Source of the DNA: Hamadaea flava
GTDB taxonomy: Bacteria; Actinomycetota; Actinomycetes; Mycobacteriales; Micromonosporaceae
Assembly (NCBI RefSeq): GCF_024172085.1
Contig: NZ_JAMZDZ010000001.1
Coordinates: forward strand, 992,001-1,056,000
Direction: 5' to 3'
DNA length: 64,000 nt
Of this stretch, positions 43,943-53,065 are shown one piece after another (positions within the stretch are counted from its first letter, which is position 1; every line of letters begins with the position of its first letter). The notes under the pieces were generated by a model. The model saw only the letters and a program-made list of their open reading frames with translations. It did not search any database and was not told where the DNA came from. A program made the position numbers and the translations under genes.

Positions 43943-44935
43943 ATGACGCGCAGACTGGCTGAGGTAGCGAAGTACGTCGGAGTCAGTGAGGCCACGGTCT
44001 CCCGGGTGCTGAACGGCAAGCCCGGGATCTCCGAGGCGACGCGGACCGCCGTGCTGACCGCGCTCGACGTGCTGGGGTACGAGCGCCCGACCAAGCTGCG
44101 CGGCGAACGGGCCCGCCTGGTCGGCCTGGTCCTTCCCGAGCTGGGCAACCCCATCTTCCCGGCGTTCGCCGAAGTGGTGGCCGACGCGCTCGCCCGTCGC
44201 TCGTTCACCCCGGTGCTCTGCACCCGTACGCAGCACGGCGTCTCCGAAGGGGACTATGTCGACATGCTGCTCGACCAGCATGTCTCCGGGGTCATCTTCG
44301 CCGGCGGCAACTACGCCCAGGGCGCGGCCGACCACGAGCACTACCACCGCATCGCCGACCGGGGACTCCCGGCGGTGCTTGTCAACGCAGCCATAGACGG
44401 GCTCAAGTTCCCGCGGGTGTCGACCGACGACTCGCACGCGGTCGAGCAGGCGTACCAGCATCTCGTGGCGCTCGGCCACGAGCGGATCGGGCTGATCATC
44501 GGCCCCGAGGACCACATGCCGTCGCTGCGTAAGCTCACGGCGTACCAGGGCAAGGCGGCCGAGCCCGGCCTGTTCGAGCACACGATGTTCTCCCTCGAGG
44601 GCGGCCACGCCGCCGGGACGCGGCTGATGAACCGGGGCGCGACCGCGCTCATCTGCGCCTCCGACGTCCTGGCGCTCGGCGCCATCCGGGCCGTCCGGCG
44701 GCTGGGCCGCAGCGTGCCCGGCGACGTCTCCGTGGTCGGCTACGACGACTCGTCCTTCATGACCTGCACCGAGCCGCCGCTGACCACCGTCCGGCAGCCG
44801 ATCGAGGCGATGGGTCAGGCAGTGGTCGCGCTGCTCATCAACGCCATCGCGGGCAACCCGATCCCGACCGACGAGTTGCTCTTCGAGCCCGAGTTGGTGG
44901 TCCGCGGCTCCACTGGTCCGGCACCCGCCGCGTAA
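43943..44935 (+). CDS. LacI family regulator of the downstream sugar transporter (MalR-like)
   Basis: 330 residues. N-terminal LacI helix-turn-helix (RLAEVAKYVGVSEATVSRVLNG) with a hinge, then a periplasmic-binding-like effector domain (LVGLVLPELGNPIFPAF, GVIFAGGNYAQG, VSVVGYDDSSF). It precedes a maltose-type ABC transporter and alpha-glucosidase and is flanked by CTTGCA boxes that recur in front of the transporter. It is most likely the repressor released by maltose or maltodextrin. A leaderless start is possible. It is not obviously the CebR of the cellulase operators, since its own boxes differ. Confidence 0.9.
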   Translation: MTRRLAEVAKYVGVSEATVSRVLNGKPGISEATRTAVLTALDVLGYERPTKLRGERARLVGLVLPELGNPIFPAFAEVVADALARRSFTPVLCTRTQHGVSEGDYVDMLLDQHVSGVIFAGGNYAQGAADHEHYHRIADRGLPAVLVNAAIDGLKFPRVSTDDSHAVEQAYQHLVALGHERIGLIIGPEDHMPSLRKLTAYQGKAAEPGLFEHTMFSLEGGHAAGTRLMNRGATALICASDVLALGAIRAVRRLGRSVPGDVSVVGYDDSSFMTCTEPPLTTVRQPIEAMGQAVVALLINAIAGNPIPTDELLFEPELVVRGSTGPAPAA

Positions 44936-44949
44936 CACGTTTCTTGCAC

Positions 44950-44980
44950 AGCCCCGCCGGGCGTACGCCCCGGCGGGGCT
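44950..44980 (+). terminator. Rho-independent-type terminator after LacI gene
   Basis: 12-bp stem AGCCCCGCCGGG / CCCGGCGGGGCT with a 7-base loop, followed by TCTTTGT. Separates the regulator transcript from the transporter operon. A CTTGCAC box lies just before it (44943-44949). Confidence 0.85.
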
Positions 44981-45014
44981 TCTTTGTGCCCGCAAAACCA
45001 CAGGTCAGACCGCT

Positions 45015-45062
45015 TATGCAAGAGTCCTTCGCGATCACCGTTGCAAAGTCGTAATTTTGCAT
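45015..45062. promoter_or_regulatory. LacI-type operators in front of the sugar transporter operon
   Basis: TATGCAAGA (45015), TTGCAAAG (45041) and TTTTGCAT (45055) repeat the TTGCA core of the LacI gene's own sites. TGCAAA and TTTGCA form an inverted repeat with an 8-bp spacer (45042-45061). They lie 87-134 bp before the binding-protein gene. Confidence 0.65.
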
Positions 45063-45148
45063 TGTGTTGTCGGAGTATTGCCGCCAGGAGTCGCCATAGT
45101 TACAGTGAGCGCACTCAGCGACAACCCGTTCCCCGAAGGGATGGATAG

Positions 45149-46528
45149 ATGTCCGTAACGCAGTACCGCAGGGTGGCAGCCCTCGCGGCCGTGGCCGGAC
45201 TGGGGCTCGCCCTCGCGGCCTGTTCGACGAAGGGCGACGACTCGTCCAGCAGCGGTGACAAGGTCACCATCACCGTGGACTGCATGCCCGTGGGCTCGCA
45301 GAAGGAGCTGCTGAAGGACTGGAACGCCGACGTCGAGGCGTTCCAGAAGCTCTACCCGAACATCACGATCAAGAGCGTCTCGGTCGGCGCCCAGTGCAAC
45401 AACCCGCCGGACTTCACCGCCCGGCTCGCCGGCGGCACCGTCACGGACGTCTTCTACGCGTACATGACGGACCTTCAGCAGGTGCTGGACTCCGGTCAGG
45501 CCATGGAGATCACCCAGTACGTCAACAAGGACCAGATCTCGACCTGGGACAGCATCTCCAAGGAGGCCAAGGCCGCCTTCAGCGAGGGCGACAAGCTGTA
45601 CGGCATCCCGACCAAGAACTACTCGATGGGTCTGCTGTACAACAAGAACCTCTTCCAGCAGGCCGGTCTGGACGCCAAGAACCCGCCCAAGACGTGGGAG
45701 GAGGTCCGGGACGCGGCCAAGAAGATCGCCACCCTCGGCAACGGCATCGCCGGCTACTCCGACTACAGCGCGGGCAACACCGGCGGCTGGCACTTCACCG
45801 CCGAGCTGTTCTCGCAGGGCGGCCAGGTCGTGACGGCCGACGGCAAGAAGGCCGACTTCAACAACGACCTCGGCAAGAAGGTCCTGCAGAACCTCAAGGA
45901 CATGCGGTACACCGACAACAGCATGGGCTCCAAGCAGCTGTTGCAGTGGGCGGACCTGTTGACCAACGCCGGCGCCGGCAAGGTCGGCATGTTCGTCGGC
46001 GCGCCCGACGCCACCACCGCGATCGTCACCCAGTTCCAGGGCAAGTACCAGGACTGGGCGATGGCCCCGATGCCCGGCCAGGGCGGCGCGGCCAAGGGCA
46101 CGCTCGGCGGCGGTGAGGGCTACTTCTTCAAGAAGGGTCTGTCCAAGGCGCAGGTCGAGGCGGGCCTGAAGTGGCTGGCCTACGAGAAGCTGACCGTCGG
46201 CAAGGGCCAGTTCGACTACGTCCGGGCCAAGCCGGAGAACAACCCGGTCGGCCTGCCGCAGCCGCAGCTGTTCATCCCGGGCAGCGACGCGTTCAAGGCG
46301 GACAACGACCTGAAGGTCGCCAACGCGAACGTGACCGTGGACGACTTCGCGCTCTTCGCGAACAACCCCGTCCCGATCAAGTTCGAGCCGGCCAACGCCC
46401 AGGCGATCTACGCGGTCCTCGACTCGGCGATGTCGGCGATCCTGACCAACCCGAACGCGAGCGTCGACGACGAGCTCAAGAAGGCCGAGGACAAGGTCAA
46501 CCAGGCCTTGGCCGCCGCCGCCAAATAG
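45149..46528 (+). CDS. Sugar ABC transporter substrate-binding lipoprotein
   Basis: 459 residues. Lipoprotein signal with lipobox LAAC (Cys about residue 25), then a family-1 extracellular binding protein with sugar-contacting segments (YGIPTKNYSMGLLYNKNLF, AGLDAKNPPKTWEEV). It captures the sugar outside the membrane and delivers it to the two permeases encoded next. The neighbouring alpha-glucosidase and MalR-like regulator point to maltose or maltodextrin. No ATPase gene is present in the operon; a shared MsiK-type ATPase elsewhere is the usual arrangement. Confidence 0.92.
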   Translation: MSVTQYRRVAALAAVAGLGLALAACSTKGDDSSSSGDKVTITVDCMPVGSQKELLKDWNADVEAFQKLYPNITIKSVSVGAQCNNPPDFTARLAGGTVTDVFYAYMTDLQQVLDSGQAMEITQYVNKDQISTWDSISKEAKAAFSEGDKLYGIPTKNYSMGLLYNKNLFQQAGLDAKNPPKTWEEVRDAAKKIATLGNGIAGYSDYSAGNTGGWHFTAELFSQGGQVVTADGKKADFNNDLGKKVLQNLKDMRYTDNSMGSKQLLQWADLLTNAGAGKVGMFVGAPDATTAIVTQFQGKYQDWAMAPMPGQGGAAKGTLGGGEGYFFKKGLSKAQVEAGLKWLAYEKLTVGKGQFDYVRAKPENNPVGLPQPQLFIPGSDAFKADNDLKVANANVTVDDFALFANNPVPIKFEPANAQAIYAVLDSAMSAILTNPNASVDDELKKAEDKVNQALAAAAK

Positions 46529-46623
46529 CGGTCGGGGCTAGCGCCACCCCAGCGGCGCAGCCAGTAGGCGTGGGGGCCGGTCCTGAGCGAGAGCCGGCCC
46601 CCACCTCACCCCAAGGAGCAGTC

Positions 46624-47574
46624 ATGCCTTCGGCGACCGTGGCGCCCAGCCCCATCCACGCTTCACCCCCCGCCCCCACCACGCGCCGTACGCGCCGCGC
46701 GGGCGGCCAGCGGATCACCAACAACCTGACGGGATACGGCTTCCTGATCGGCGCGATCCTCTGTTTCGCGCTGTTCTCCTGGTACCCGATGATCCGCGGC
46801 GTCGTCATGAGCTTCCAGCGCACCCGCCGCGGGGTGACGACCTGGGTCGGCTGGGACAACTACGAGCGCATCCTCCAGGACCCGAGCTTCTGGACGGCCT
46901 GGAAGAACACGGCGTACTTCACGGTGCTGGCGCTGGTCCTCGGCTACGCCGTCCCGTTCGTCGTGGCCATCATCTTCAACGAACTGCGGCACGCGCGCGG
47001 ATACCTGCGCGTACTGATCTATCTGCCGGTCATGCTGCCGCCCGCGTCGGCGCTGTTCCTGTTCAAGTACTACGCGTACGACCCGAGCGACGCCGGCCTG
47101 TTCAACGCGATCCTCAAGGTCATGCACCTGCCGACCTCCCAGTGGATGCAGTCCACCTCGATGGCCGTGCCCGCGATGGTGCTCGCCTCGACCTGGATGA
47201 ACATGGGCGGTGCCGTGCTGATCTATCTGGCGGCGTTGCAGAACATCCCGGGCAGCCTCTACGAGGCGGCCGAACTGGACGGCGCCGGGCTGTTCAAACG
47301 CATCCGCCACGTCACCATCCCGCAGACCAAGCTGATCCTGTCGCTGATGGCGATGCTTCAGGTCGTGGCGACGATGCAGCTGTTCATCGAGCCCCTCATC
47401 CTGGCCAACGGCGCCGGTACGCAGGACTCGGCGACGTCGGTCGCGTACCTCATCTATCAGCACGGCTTCTTCCAGAACGACCTCAACGGCGCCGCCGCCC
47501 TCGGCGTGATCATGCTCCTGGTGCTGGGCGGCTTCTCCGCGGTCTACCTCCGCCTGAGCGCGAAGCAGGAATGA
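46624..47574 (+). CDS. Sugar ABC transporter permease (MalF type)
   Basis: 316 residues with six transmembrane helices. A short cytoplasmic N-terminus ends in TRRTRRAGGQR. The cytoplasmic EAA loop is present (YEAAELDGAGLFKRIRHVTIP). AAGGAG lies 7 bases before the ATG at 46624. The stop overlaps the start of the second permease (ATGA, 47571-47574). It forms the membrane channel with that partner. Confidence 0.93.
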   Translation: MPSATVAPSPIHASPPAPTTRRTRRAGGQRITNNLTGYGFLIGAILCFALFSWYPMIRGVVMSFQRTRRGVTTWVGWDNYERILQDPSFWTAWKNTAYFTVLALVLGYAVPFVVAIIFNELRHARGYLRVLIYLPVMLPPASALFLFKYYAYDPSDAGLFNAILKVMHLPTSQWMQSTSMAVPAMVLASTWMNMGGAVLIYLAALQNIPGSLYEAAELDGAGLFKRIRHVTIPQTKLILSLMAMLQVVATMQLFIEPLILANGAGTQDSATSVAYLIYQHGFFQNDLNGAAALGVIMLLVLGGFSAVYLRLSAKQE

Positions 47575-48467
47575 CGATGACGACACGTGAATACGGCCCG
47601 CGTACGCTGCTGTCGCACACGCAGCTCACCCGGGGCAGAGGACCGGCGGTCTACTGGACGCTGCTGATCGCCATCGTGGTGATCTTCACGCTGGCCTTCA
47701 TCGGCCCGCTCTACTGGATGGTGACCAGCGCCCTGAAGACAGGCCAGGAGGTCGCGCAGACCCCGCCGACGCTGTTCCCGGCCGATCCCGATCCGCAGAA
47801 CTACATCGACGCGTGGAACAACCTGACCCTCGGCAAGCTGCTGTTCAACACCATCTACTACGCGGTCGGGGCGCTGCTGTTCCAGCTCGTGCTGGACACG
47901 GCGGCGGCGTACGCACTGTCGAAGCTGCGGCCGATCTTCGGCAACGTGGTGCTCGGCGCGATGCTGGCCACGCTGATGATCCCGGCGATGGTCCTCATCG
48001 TCCCGCAGTACCTGACCGCGATCGACCTGCCGATCCTGCACATCAGCCTGCTGGACTCGCCGTTCGCGATCTGGCTGCCGGCGGTGGCCAACGCGTTCAA
48101 CATCTTCCTTTTGAAACGGTTCTTCGACTCGGTGCCGCAAGACCTGATCTACGCCGGGATCGTCGACGGGGCCGGACCGTTGCGCATCCTCTGGTCGATC
48201 ATCCTGCCGATCTCCCGGCCGATCCTCGGCGTCGTGTCGATCTTCGCGGTGACCGCCGTCTGGAAGGACTTCCTCTGGCCCAAGCTGGTGGAGCCGTCCC
48301 CGGAGACCCGGACGATCAGCGTCGGCATCTACGCCTTCGCCGGCGGCACCCCGCAGAACGTCGTGATCGCCGCGGCCGTCATCGCCGCGATCCCGACCGT
48401 GATCTTCTTCCTGATCTTCCAGCGCAGCATCATGGCCGGCCTCACCACAGGCGCCGTGAAGGAGTAG
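47571..48467 (+). CDS. Sugar ABC transporter permease (MalG type)
   Basis: 298 residues with six transmembrane helices; MalG-like start (FIGPLYWMVTSALKTGQEV) and EAA loop (IYAGIVDGAGPLRILWSIILPISRP). The ATG overlaps the previous stop, indicating translational coupling. Second half of the transmembrane channel. Followed 53 bp later by the alpha-glucosidase. Confidence 0.93.
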   Translation: MTMTTREYGPRTLLSHTQLTRGRGPAVYWTLLIAIVVIFTLAFIGPLYWMVTSALKTGQEVAQTPPTLFPADPDPQNYIDAWNNLTLGKLLFNTIYYAVGALLFQLVLDTAAAYALSKLRPIFGNVVLGAMLATLMIPAMVLIVPQYLTAIDLPILHISLLDSPFAIWLPAVANAFNIFLLKRFFDSVPQDLIYAGIVDGAGPLRILWSIILPISRPILGVVSIFAVTAVWKDFLWPKLVEPSPETRTISVGIYAFAGGTPQNVVIAAAVIAAIPTVIFFLIFQRSIMAGLTTGAVKE

Positions 48468-48520
48468 CCGCGCAGCGTGACCTCCCATTGCAGGCGATCC
48501 AACACTAGAAAGAGACTGCC

Positions 48521-50140
48521 TTGACGAACTCCGCCGCTTGGTGGCGCACCGCCGCGATCTACCAGGTCTACCCCCGCAGCTTCGCCGACGGCAACGGCGA
48601 CGGCGTCGGCGACGTGGCCGGCATCCGTGCCCGCCTGGGCCACCTCAAGACCCTCGGTATCGACGCGATCTGGTTCAGCCCCTGGTACTCGTCGCCCATG
48701 GCGGACGCCGGCTACGACGTCGCCGACTATCGCGACATCGACCCGATCTTCGGCACGCTGGCGGAGGTGGAGGCGCTCATCGGTGAGGCCCACGACCTCG
48801 GGCTCCGCGTGATCGTCGACATCGTCCCCAACCACTGCTCGGACCAGCACGCCTGGTTCCGCGCAGCGGTCGAGGCCGGCCCGGGTTCGCCCGAGCGCGC
48901 GCGGTTCCATTTCCGGCCGGGCCGGGGCGCGAACGGCGAGCTGCCGCCGAACGACTGGCAGTCGAACTTCGGCGGCTCGGGCTGGACCCGCGTCCCGGAC
49001 GGCGAGTACTACTTCCACATGTTCGCGCCGGGGCAGCCCGACCTGAACTGGGGCAACCCGGAGGTGGTCGAGGAGTTCGACGGCATCCTGCGGTTCTGGC
49101 TGGACCGCGGGGTCGACGGCTTCCGCATCGACGTCGCGCACGGCCTGGTCAAGGCCGACGGCCTGCCCGACATCGCGTCGCTGGCTCCGGGCGCGGGCAA
49201 GCCGTACGAGGACCAGCCCGGGGTGCACGCCATCTACCAGCGGTGGCGCGCGATCGCCGACGAGTACACCGCCGCCGACCCGAAGCGGGAACGCGTCTTC
49301 GTCGGCGAGATCGTCGGTCCCGACCCCGAGGGGTTCGCCCGCTACCTGCGCGCGGACGAGCTGCACTCGGCGTTCAACTTCGACTTCCTGTTCTGCCCGT
49401 GGGACCCGGCGCGGCTGCGTACCGTCATCGACGACACGAACTCGGCGCACGCGCTGGTCGGCGCGCCGCCGACCTGGGTTCTGTCCAATCACGACGTCAC
49501 CCGGGTGGCCACCCGGTACGGGCGGCTCGACTACACCGGGTTCGGCTTCGACGACCGGCGGCACGGCGTACCGTCTGATCTGGAGCTGGGGACCCGGCGG
49601 GCGCGAGCCGCCGCGTTGCTGTCGATGGCCCTGCCGGGCGGGGTCTATGTCTATCAGGGCGATGAGCTGGGCCTGTGGGAGGTCGAGGACCTCGACGACG
49701 ACCTACGGCAGGACCCGATCTGGGAGCGGTCCGGGCACACGGAGCGGGGCCGCGACGGCTGCCGGGTGCCGCTGCCGTGGTCCGGCGACCAGCCGCCGTT
49801 CGGCTTCTCCAGCGACTCTGGCGACTCGGAATCCGAACCGTGGCTGCCGCAGCCGGCGGCCTGGAAGGACTACACCGCCGAGGCGCAGGAAGGCGACCCC
49901 GCCTCGATGCTGTCGCTCTACCGGTCGGCGCTGGCGATCCGGCCCGGCTTCGGCGATACGCCGATGACGTGGCTCGACTCGGCGCCCGAGGTGCTGGCCT
50001 TCCGGCGGGGCGACCTGATCAGCGTGTCCAACCTCGGCTCGACGCCGGCCGAGCTGCCCACCGGGACGATCGTGCTGGCCAGCGGCCCGCTCGAGGACGG
50101 CCGGGTGCCGTCGGACACGACGGTGTGGTTGCGCGCGTAA
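48521..50140 (+). CDS. GH13 alpha-glucosidase (oligo-1,6-glucosidase/AglA type)
   Basis: A 539-residue cytoplasmic enzyme. TTG start with AGAAAGAGA upstream. GH13 regions: AIYQVYPRSFADGNGDGVGD, VDIVPNHCSDQH, nucleophile in GVDGFRIDVAHGL, acid/base in VFVGEIVG, and VLSNHDVTR. It probably hydrolyses imported maltose, maltodextrin or isomaltose to glucose. It is the last gene of the transporter operon; a TTGCAGG word at 48488 resembles the LacI boxes. A strong terminator follows. Confidence 0.93.
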   Translation: MTNSAAWWRTAAIYQVYPRSFADGNGDGVGDVAGIRARLGHLKTLGIDAIWFSPWYSSPMADAGYDVADYRDIDPIFGTLAEVEALIGEAHDLGLRVIVDIVPNHCSDQHAWFRAAVEAGPGSPERARFHFRPGRGANGELPPNDWQSNFGGSGWTRVPDGEYYFHMFAPGQPDLNWGNPEVVEEFDGILRFWLDRGVDGFRIDVAHGLVKADGLPDIASLAPGAGKPYEDQPGVHAIYQRWRAIADEYTAADPKRERVFVGEIVGPDPEGFARYLRADELHSAFNFDFLFCPWDPARLRTVIDDTNSAHALVGAPPTWVLSNHDVTRVATRYGRLDYTGFGFDDRRHGVPSDLELGTRRARAAALLSMALPGGVYVYQGDELGLWEVEDLDDDLRQDPIWERSGHTERGRDGCRVPLPWSGDQPPFGFSSDSGDSESEPWLPQPAAWKDYTAEAQEGDPASMLSLYRSALAIRPGFGDTPMTWLDSAPEVLAFRRGDLISVSNLGSTPAELPTGTIVLASGPLEDGRVPSDTTVWLRA

Positions 50141-50154
50141 CCCTTCTCCAGGAG

Positions 50155-50189
50155 TAAGGCCGGTGAGGTTGACTCACCGGCCTTATTTT
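50155..50189 (+). terminator. Strong rho-independent terminator of the sugar operon
   Basis: Perfect 13-bp stem TAAGGCCGGTGAG / CTCACCGGCCTTA with a 5-base loop, followed by TTTTG. It lies 14 bp after the alpha-glucosidase stop. Confidence 0.93.
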
Positions 50190-50235
50190 GTTCACGGCCC
50201 GGGAGTACGCTTCCCACACGATCTTGGGAGGAACC

Positions 50236-51003
50236 ATGGGTGACGATTCCCCGGCCGGCTGGCAGAGCTGGCGGGAACGGCGCGACCGCGGCCTGCGCAA
50301 CCCGCACGGCTGGTTGAGCCTCACCGGGCTGCACTGGCTGGGCACCGATCCGGCCGGCTTCGACACGGTCCCCGGCCGGTGGCGCGTACTGGACGACACC
50401 GTCTACGTCGCGGCCGGTATAGCCGACGGACTGACCTACGGCGATCACCCCGTCGACGGCGAAGTGGCGGTGACCGGATCGGACCGCGTACGCCACGGCG
50501 ACGTCGAGGTGGAGGTCATCCAGCGCGGCGGCTGGTGGGCGCTGCGCGTACGCGATCCGCATTCCCCCACGCTGACCGCGTTCACCGGTGTTCCGGCGTA
50601 CGCCTTCGACCCGGCCTGGATCGTCGACGGAACCTTCGAGCGGTTCCCCGAGGCGCACGAGGTCAAGATCGGCTCGGTGATCGACGGGCTCACCCACGCC
50701 GAGTCGGCGGTCGGCGTACTGCGGTTCACGGTAGCCGGCCAGGAGCTGGCGCTCACCGCGTTCGACGGCGGCGACGGCTCGCTCGACCTGCTCTTCCGCG
50801 ACGCCACCAGCGGAGTCACCACGTACGCCGCCTCCCGGTCGCTGTCGGTGCCGGCGCCCGACCCGGACGGGCGGGTGCGCATCGACTTCAACCGCGCCTT
50901 CAACATGCCGTGCGCGTTCACCGAGTACGCCACCTGCCCGCTGCCGCCGCCGGAGAACACGCTGCCGGTCGAGATCACCGCAGGCGAGCAGAAGTACCAC
51001 TGA
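50236..51003 (+). CDS. DUF1684 protein
   Basis: 255 residues, soluble. Family features: WRERRDRGLRNPHGWLSLTGLHWL, FPEAHEVKIGSVIDG, RVRIDFNRAFNMPCAFTEYATCPLPPPEN. The ATG at 50236 has GGGAGGAA four bases upstream; the longer version beginning at 50188 lacks any ribosome site. Members are widespread in actinomycetes but uncharacterised. Own promoter after the sugar-operon terminator. Confidence 0.88.
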   Translation: MGDDSPAGWQSWRERRDRGLRNPHGWLSLTGLHWLGTDPAGFDTVPGRWRVLDDTVYVAAGIADGLTYGDHPVDGEVAVTGSDRVRHGDVEVEVIQRGGWWALRVRDPHSPTLTAFTGVPAYAFDPAWIVDGTFERFPEAHEVKIGSVIDGLTHAESAVGVLRFTVAGQELALTAFDGGDGSLDLLFRDATSGVTTYAASRSLSVPAPDPDGRVRIDFNRAFNMPCAFTEYATCPLPPPENTLPVEITAGEQKYH

Positions 51004-51046
51004 CCCAGCCGTGCTCCGGCCCCGCGCTCGTCGCGCCGGGGCCCCG

Positions 51047-51105
51047 CTGGATCACGGATCTCGGTCAAATCTTGGGTCAAGATTCGACCCGGAACCCTGA
51101 TCCAG
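51047..51105. repeat. GATC-type intergenic palindrome, copy 1 of the CTGGATCA family
   Basis: 28-base arms matching at 23 positions around GGT; core AATCTTG-GGT-CAAGATT, ends CTGGATCA and TGATCCAG. It lies between convergent gene ends (51003 and 51151). The same family recurs at 57356. Could act as a bidirectional terminator or REP-like element. Confidence 0.8.
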
Positions 51106-51150
51106 CGCGGAATGCGGAGCCCGGAAGGCGCGAGCGGAGCCGAGTCGGGG

Positions 51151-51921
51151 TCACGGGTCGAAGCGGCCGGCGACCAGCTCCTGGAGCCAGATCTTGGCGC
51201 GGATGAGCGGTCGCCGGATCCGCCGTTCGCGCCATTCCGCCTTCGCCAGCTTCGCGCGGGCCCGGGACGTGTCCTTCAAATAGCGCCACCGCGCCCAGGG
51301 CGAGCCTGGCCGGGCGAGCCGGAACGCTCCGACATATAAGAGGACGGGGACGAACAACCCGACGAGTCCGGTCCAGATCTTGCCCTTGAGCAGGGTGATC
51401 GCCGCGAGGGCCAGGTTGAGCAGCGTACCGCCGAGGGCGACGACCCAGTTGACCCAGCCGCCGCCTTCGGACCGGGCGAACAGGAACTCGTCGATGGCGA
51501 TGGGTCGCAGGCCCAGCAGCAGCATCCCGGAGACGGCCACCGCGACGAAGACGGCGTCGACCGACGTACGCCCCTGCTCCGACCAGTAGACGTCGTCGAG
51601 GTGCAGGATCAACGCGAACTCGTCGAGCACGAGTGCGGATCCGATCCCGAAGAGTGCCGCGACCACGGACAGCGCTGCCGTGTGACCCCGGGGGATGGCG
51701 AGCGCGGCCACTCCGCCGACGAGCATGAAGATCACGCCGAACACGACGTGGTGGATGTGCAGTCCGCCCGGGGTGACGTTCCCGGGCCACCAGCTGACCT
51801 GAGCGCGGATGAGGCGTACCGAGATCCGGATGAACGCGAAGCCGATCACGACGCCCGCGAAGAAGCAGAACAACGGCAACCGGCCGGTCTCGACGATCTC
51901 GTGGTCGAACCAATGCCCCAT
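51151..51921 (-). CDS. Integral membrane protein, unknown function
   Basis: 256 residues with about six or seven hydrophobic helices and a basic C-terminal tail. The strongest motifs are WWPGNVTPGGLHIHHVVFG and LDEFALILHLDDVYW, where clustered His and Asp residues suggest a metal site or catalytic centre in the membrane. Similar proteins are found as hypotheticals in actinomycetes. Start ATG at 51921. Single gene, converging with DUF1684. Confidence 0.8.
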   Translation of the reverse strand: MGHWFDHEIVETGRLPLFCFFAGVVIGFAFIRISVRLIRAQVSWWPGNVTPGGLHIHHVVFGVIFMLVGGVAALAIPRGHTAALSVVAALFGIGSALVLDEFALILHLDDVYWSEQGRTSVDAVFVAVAVSGMLLLGLRPIAIDEFLFARSEGGGWVNWVVALGGTLLNLALAAITLLKGKIWTGLVGLFVPVLLYVGAFRLARPGSPWARWRYLKDTSRARAKLAKAEWRERRIRRPLIRAKIWLQELVAGRFDP

Positions 51922-52297
51922 GCCTAGATCTGATCACGAGCCGTCCGGCCACTGGGCCGGAACCCGCCCGGTCGGCCGCGCCAACCACGGAGCGTGACAC
52001 ATAGATCGCTATGCGTATAAGATTGCCCGTCTGAGACCGATTTGTGACCCATCCCCTAGGGGTTTACGCTTGGTGTTCACGCCGTGACGGAGCATTGAGA
52101 TCGGCACCGGGGGATCCGCCCTTGACCCACGCGCTGAGCGCGAGAGTGGCGGAATGGGTGTTTTGCGAGTTGTGTCCGCTCAACTGCCTTCCCGGACCCA
52201 TCGCGTACAGTCTATCCCCCACATAGACGCCTTACATAGTGATCATTCGACGTATGTGCAGGTGGGCAGGGCTCTGGATGGTCGCTAAGGTCGACCG
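51922..52297. promoter_or_regulatory. 376-bp divergent region, probable promoters and long leader
   Basis: No gene seen. It contains the perfect palindrome CCCCTAGGGG (52053-52062), a small GCGCTGAGCGC hairpin (near 52131) and an A/T-richer stretch just before the lysozyme-fold gene (TCTATCCCCCACATAGAC region, 52211-52228, itself an imperfect palindrome). The length suggests a structured 5' leader for the plus-strand gene, but no known riboswitch core could be matched by eye. Confidence 0.35.
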
Positions 52298-53050
52298 ATG
52301 CGCCGAGACAACGACGTCAAGAGTGTGCTTACCGCCAAGGTTTCGCACGCCTTCACCCTCATCCGCGAACGCTTCACGACCAGCCCGCGCCGTGTCGCAG
52401 CGTTCGGCCTGGTGGCCGTCGCTGGGGCAAGCGCCCTACTCCACACTTCCGCTGCCACGGCCGAGCCGAGCAGCTTGAACACCGCCAAGGCGGCCCAGGT
52501 GGTCACCGCCACCAAGGCCGCGTCCCCCGCCAAGTCGGCGGCCGCCAAGGCCACCGAGAAGTCGGCAGCCGCCAAGGCCACCACCGCGCCGAAGACCGCT
52601 GCCAAGGTCAAGCCCACCGCCGGCTACAACCAGACGCAGATGAACAACGCCGCCCTCATCGTCAAGGCCGGCAAGGACCTCGGCATCTCCGAGAAGGGCC
52701 AGATCATCGCGGTCGCCACCGCGATGCAGGAGAGCAACCTCTACAACCTGGCCAGCCACGTGGTGCCGGAGTCGCTCAAGTACGCCCACCAGGGCACCGG
52801 GGCCGACTACGACTCGGTCGGCCTGTTCCAGCAGCGGTACACCACCGGCTGGGGCACGGTCAAGGAGATCATGAACCCCTCCGAGTCCGCCAAGAAGTTC
52901 TACCGCGCCCTCCAGCGCGTACCGGGTTGGCAGAACATGGCCGTCACCGTTGCCGCGCAGACGGTTCAGGGCTCCGCGTTCCCCGACGCGTACGCCAAGC
53001 ACCAGGGCAACGCGACCGCGGTCGTCAAGGCGGTCAACTCCGTCAAGTGA
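52298..53050 (+). CDS. Secreted lysozyme-fold (transglycosylase-like) protein
   Basis: 250 residues. Signal peptide after a basic N-terminus (AAFGLVAVAGASALLHTSAATAEP), then an Ala/Lys-rich linker (SPAKSAAAKATEKSAAAK), then a compact domain with IIAVATAMQESNLYNL and DSVGLFQQRYTTGWGTVKEI. The Glu in MQES and the GLFQQR loop match lytic transglycosylase/goose-lysozyme-type folds found in peptidoglycan-remodelling proteins. AAGG lies 8 bases before the ATG. Cell-wall remodelling is the likely role; activity not certain from sequence. Confidence 0.78.
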   Translation: MRRDNDVKSVLTAKVSHAFTLIRERFTTSPRRVAAFGLVAVAGASALLHTSAATAEPSSLNTAKAAQVVTATKAASPAKSAAAKATEKSAAAKATTAPKTAAKVKPTAGYNQTQMNNAALIVKAGKDLGISEKGQIIAVATAMQESNLYNLASHVVPESLKYAHQGTGADYDSVGLFQQRYTTGWGTVKEIMNPSESAKKFYRALQRVPGWQNMAVTVAAQTVQGSAFPDAYAKHQGNATAVVKAVNSVK

Positions 53051-53065
53051 CCATAGGTAGCCCCC

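Noticed and set aside
43943-44935. CebR itself (repressor for the TGGGAGCGCTCCCA sites)
   Set aside because: Its flanking boxes are CTTGCA-type and its neighbours are maltose-type genes, so it is more likely MalR-like.
52060-52230. Possible c-di-AMP (ydaO-type) riboswitch before the lysozyme-fold gene
   Set aside because: ACCGGGGGATCC is suggestive, but the GGGGTGAAT and GTCAGCTAACC-type conserved parts could not be found.
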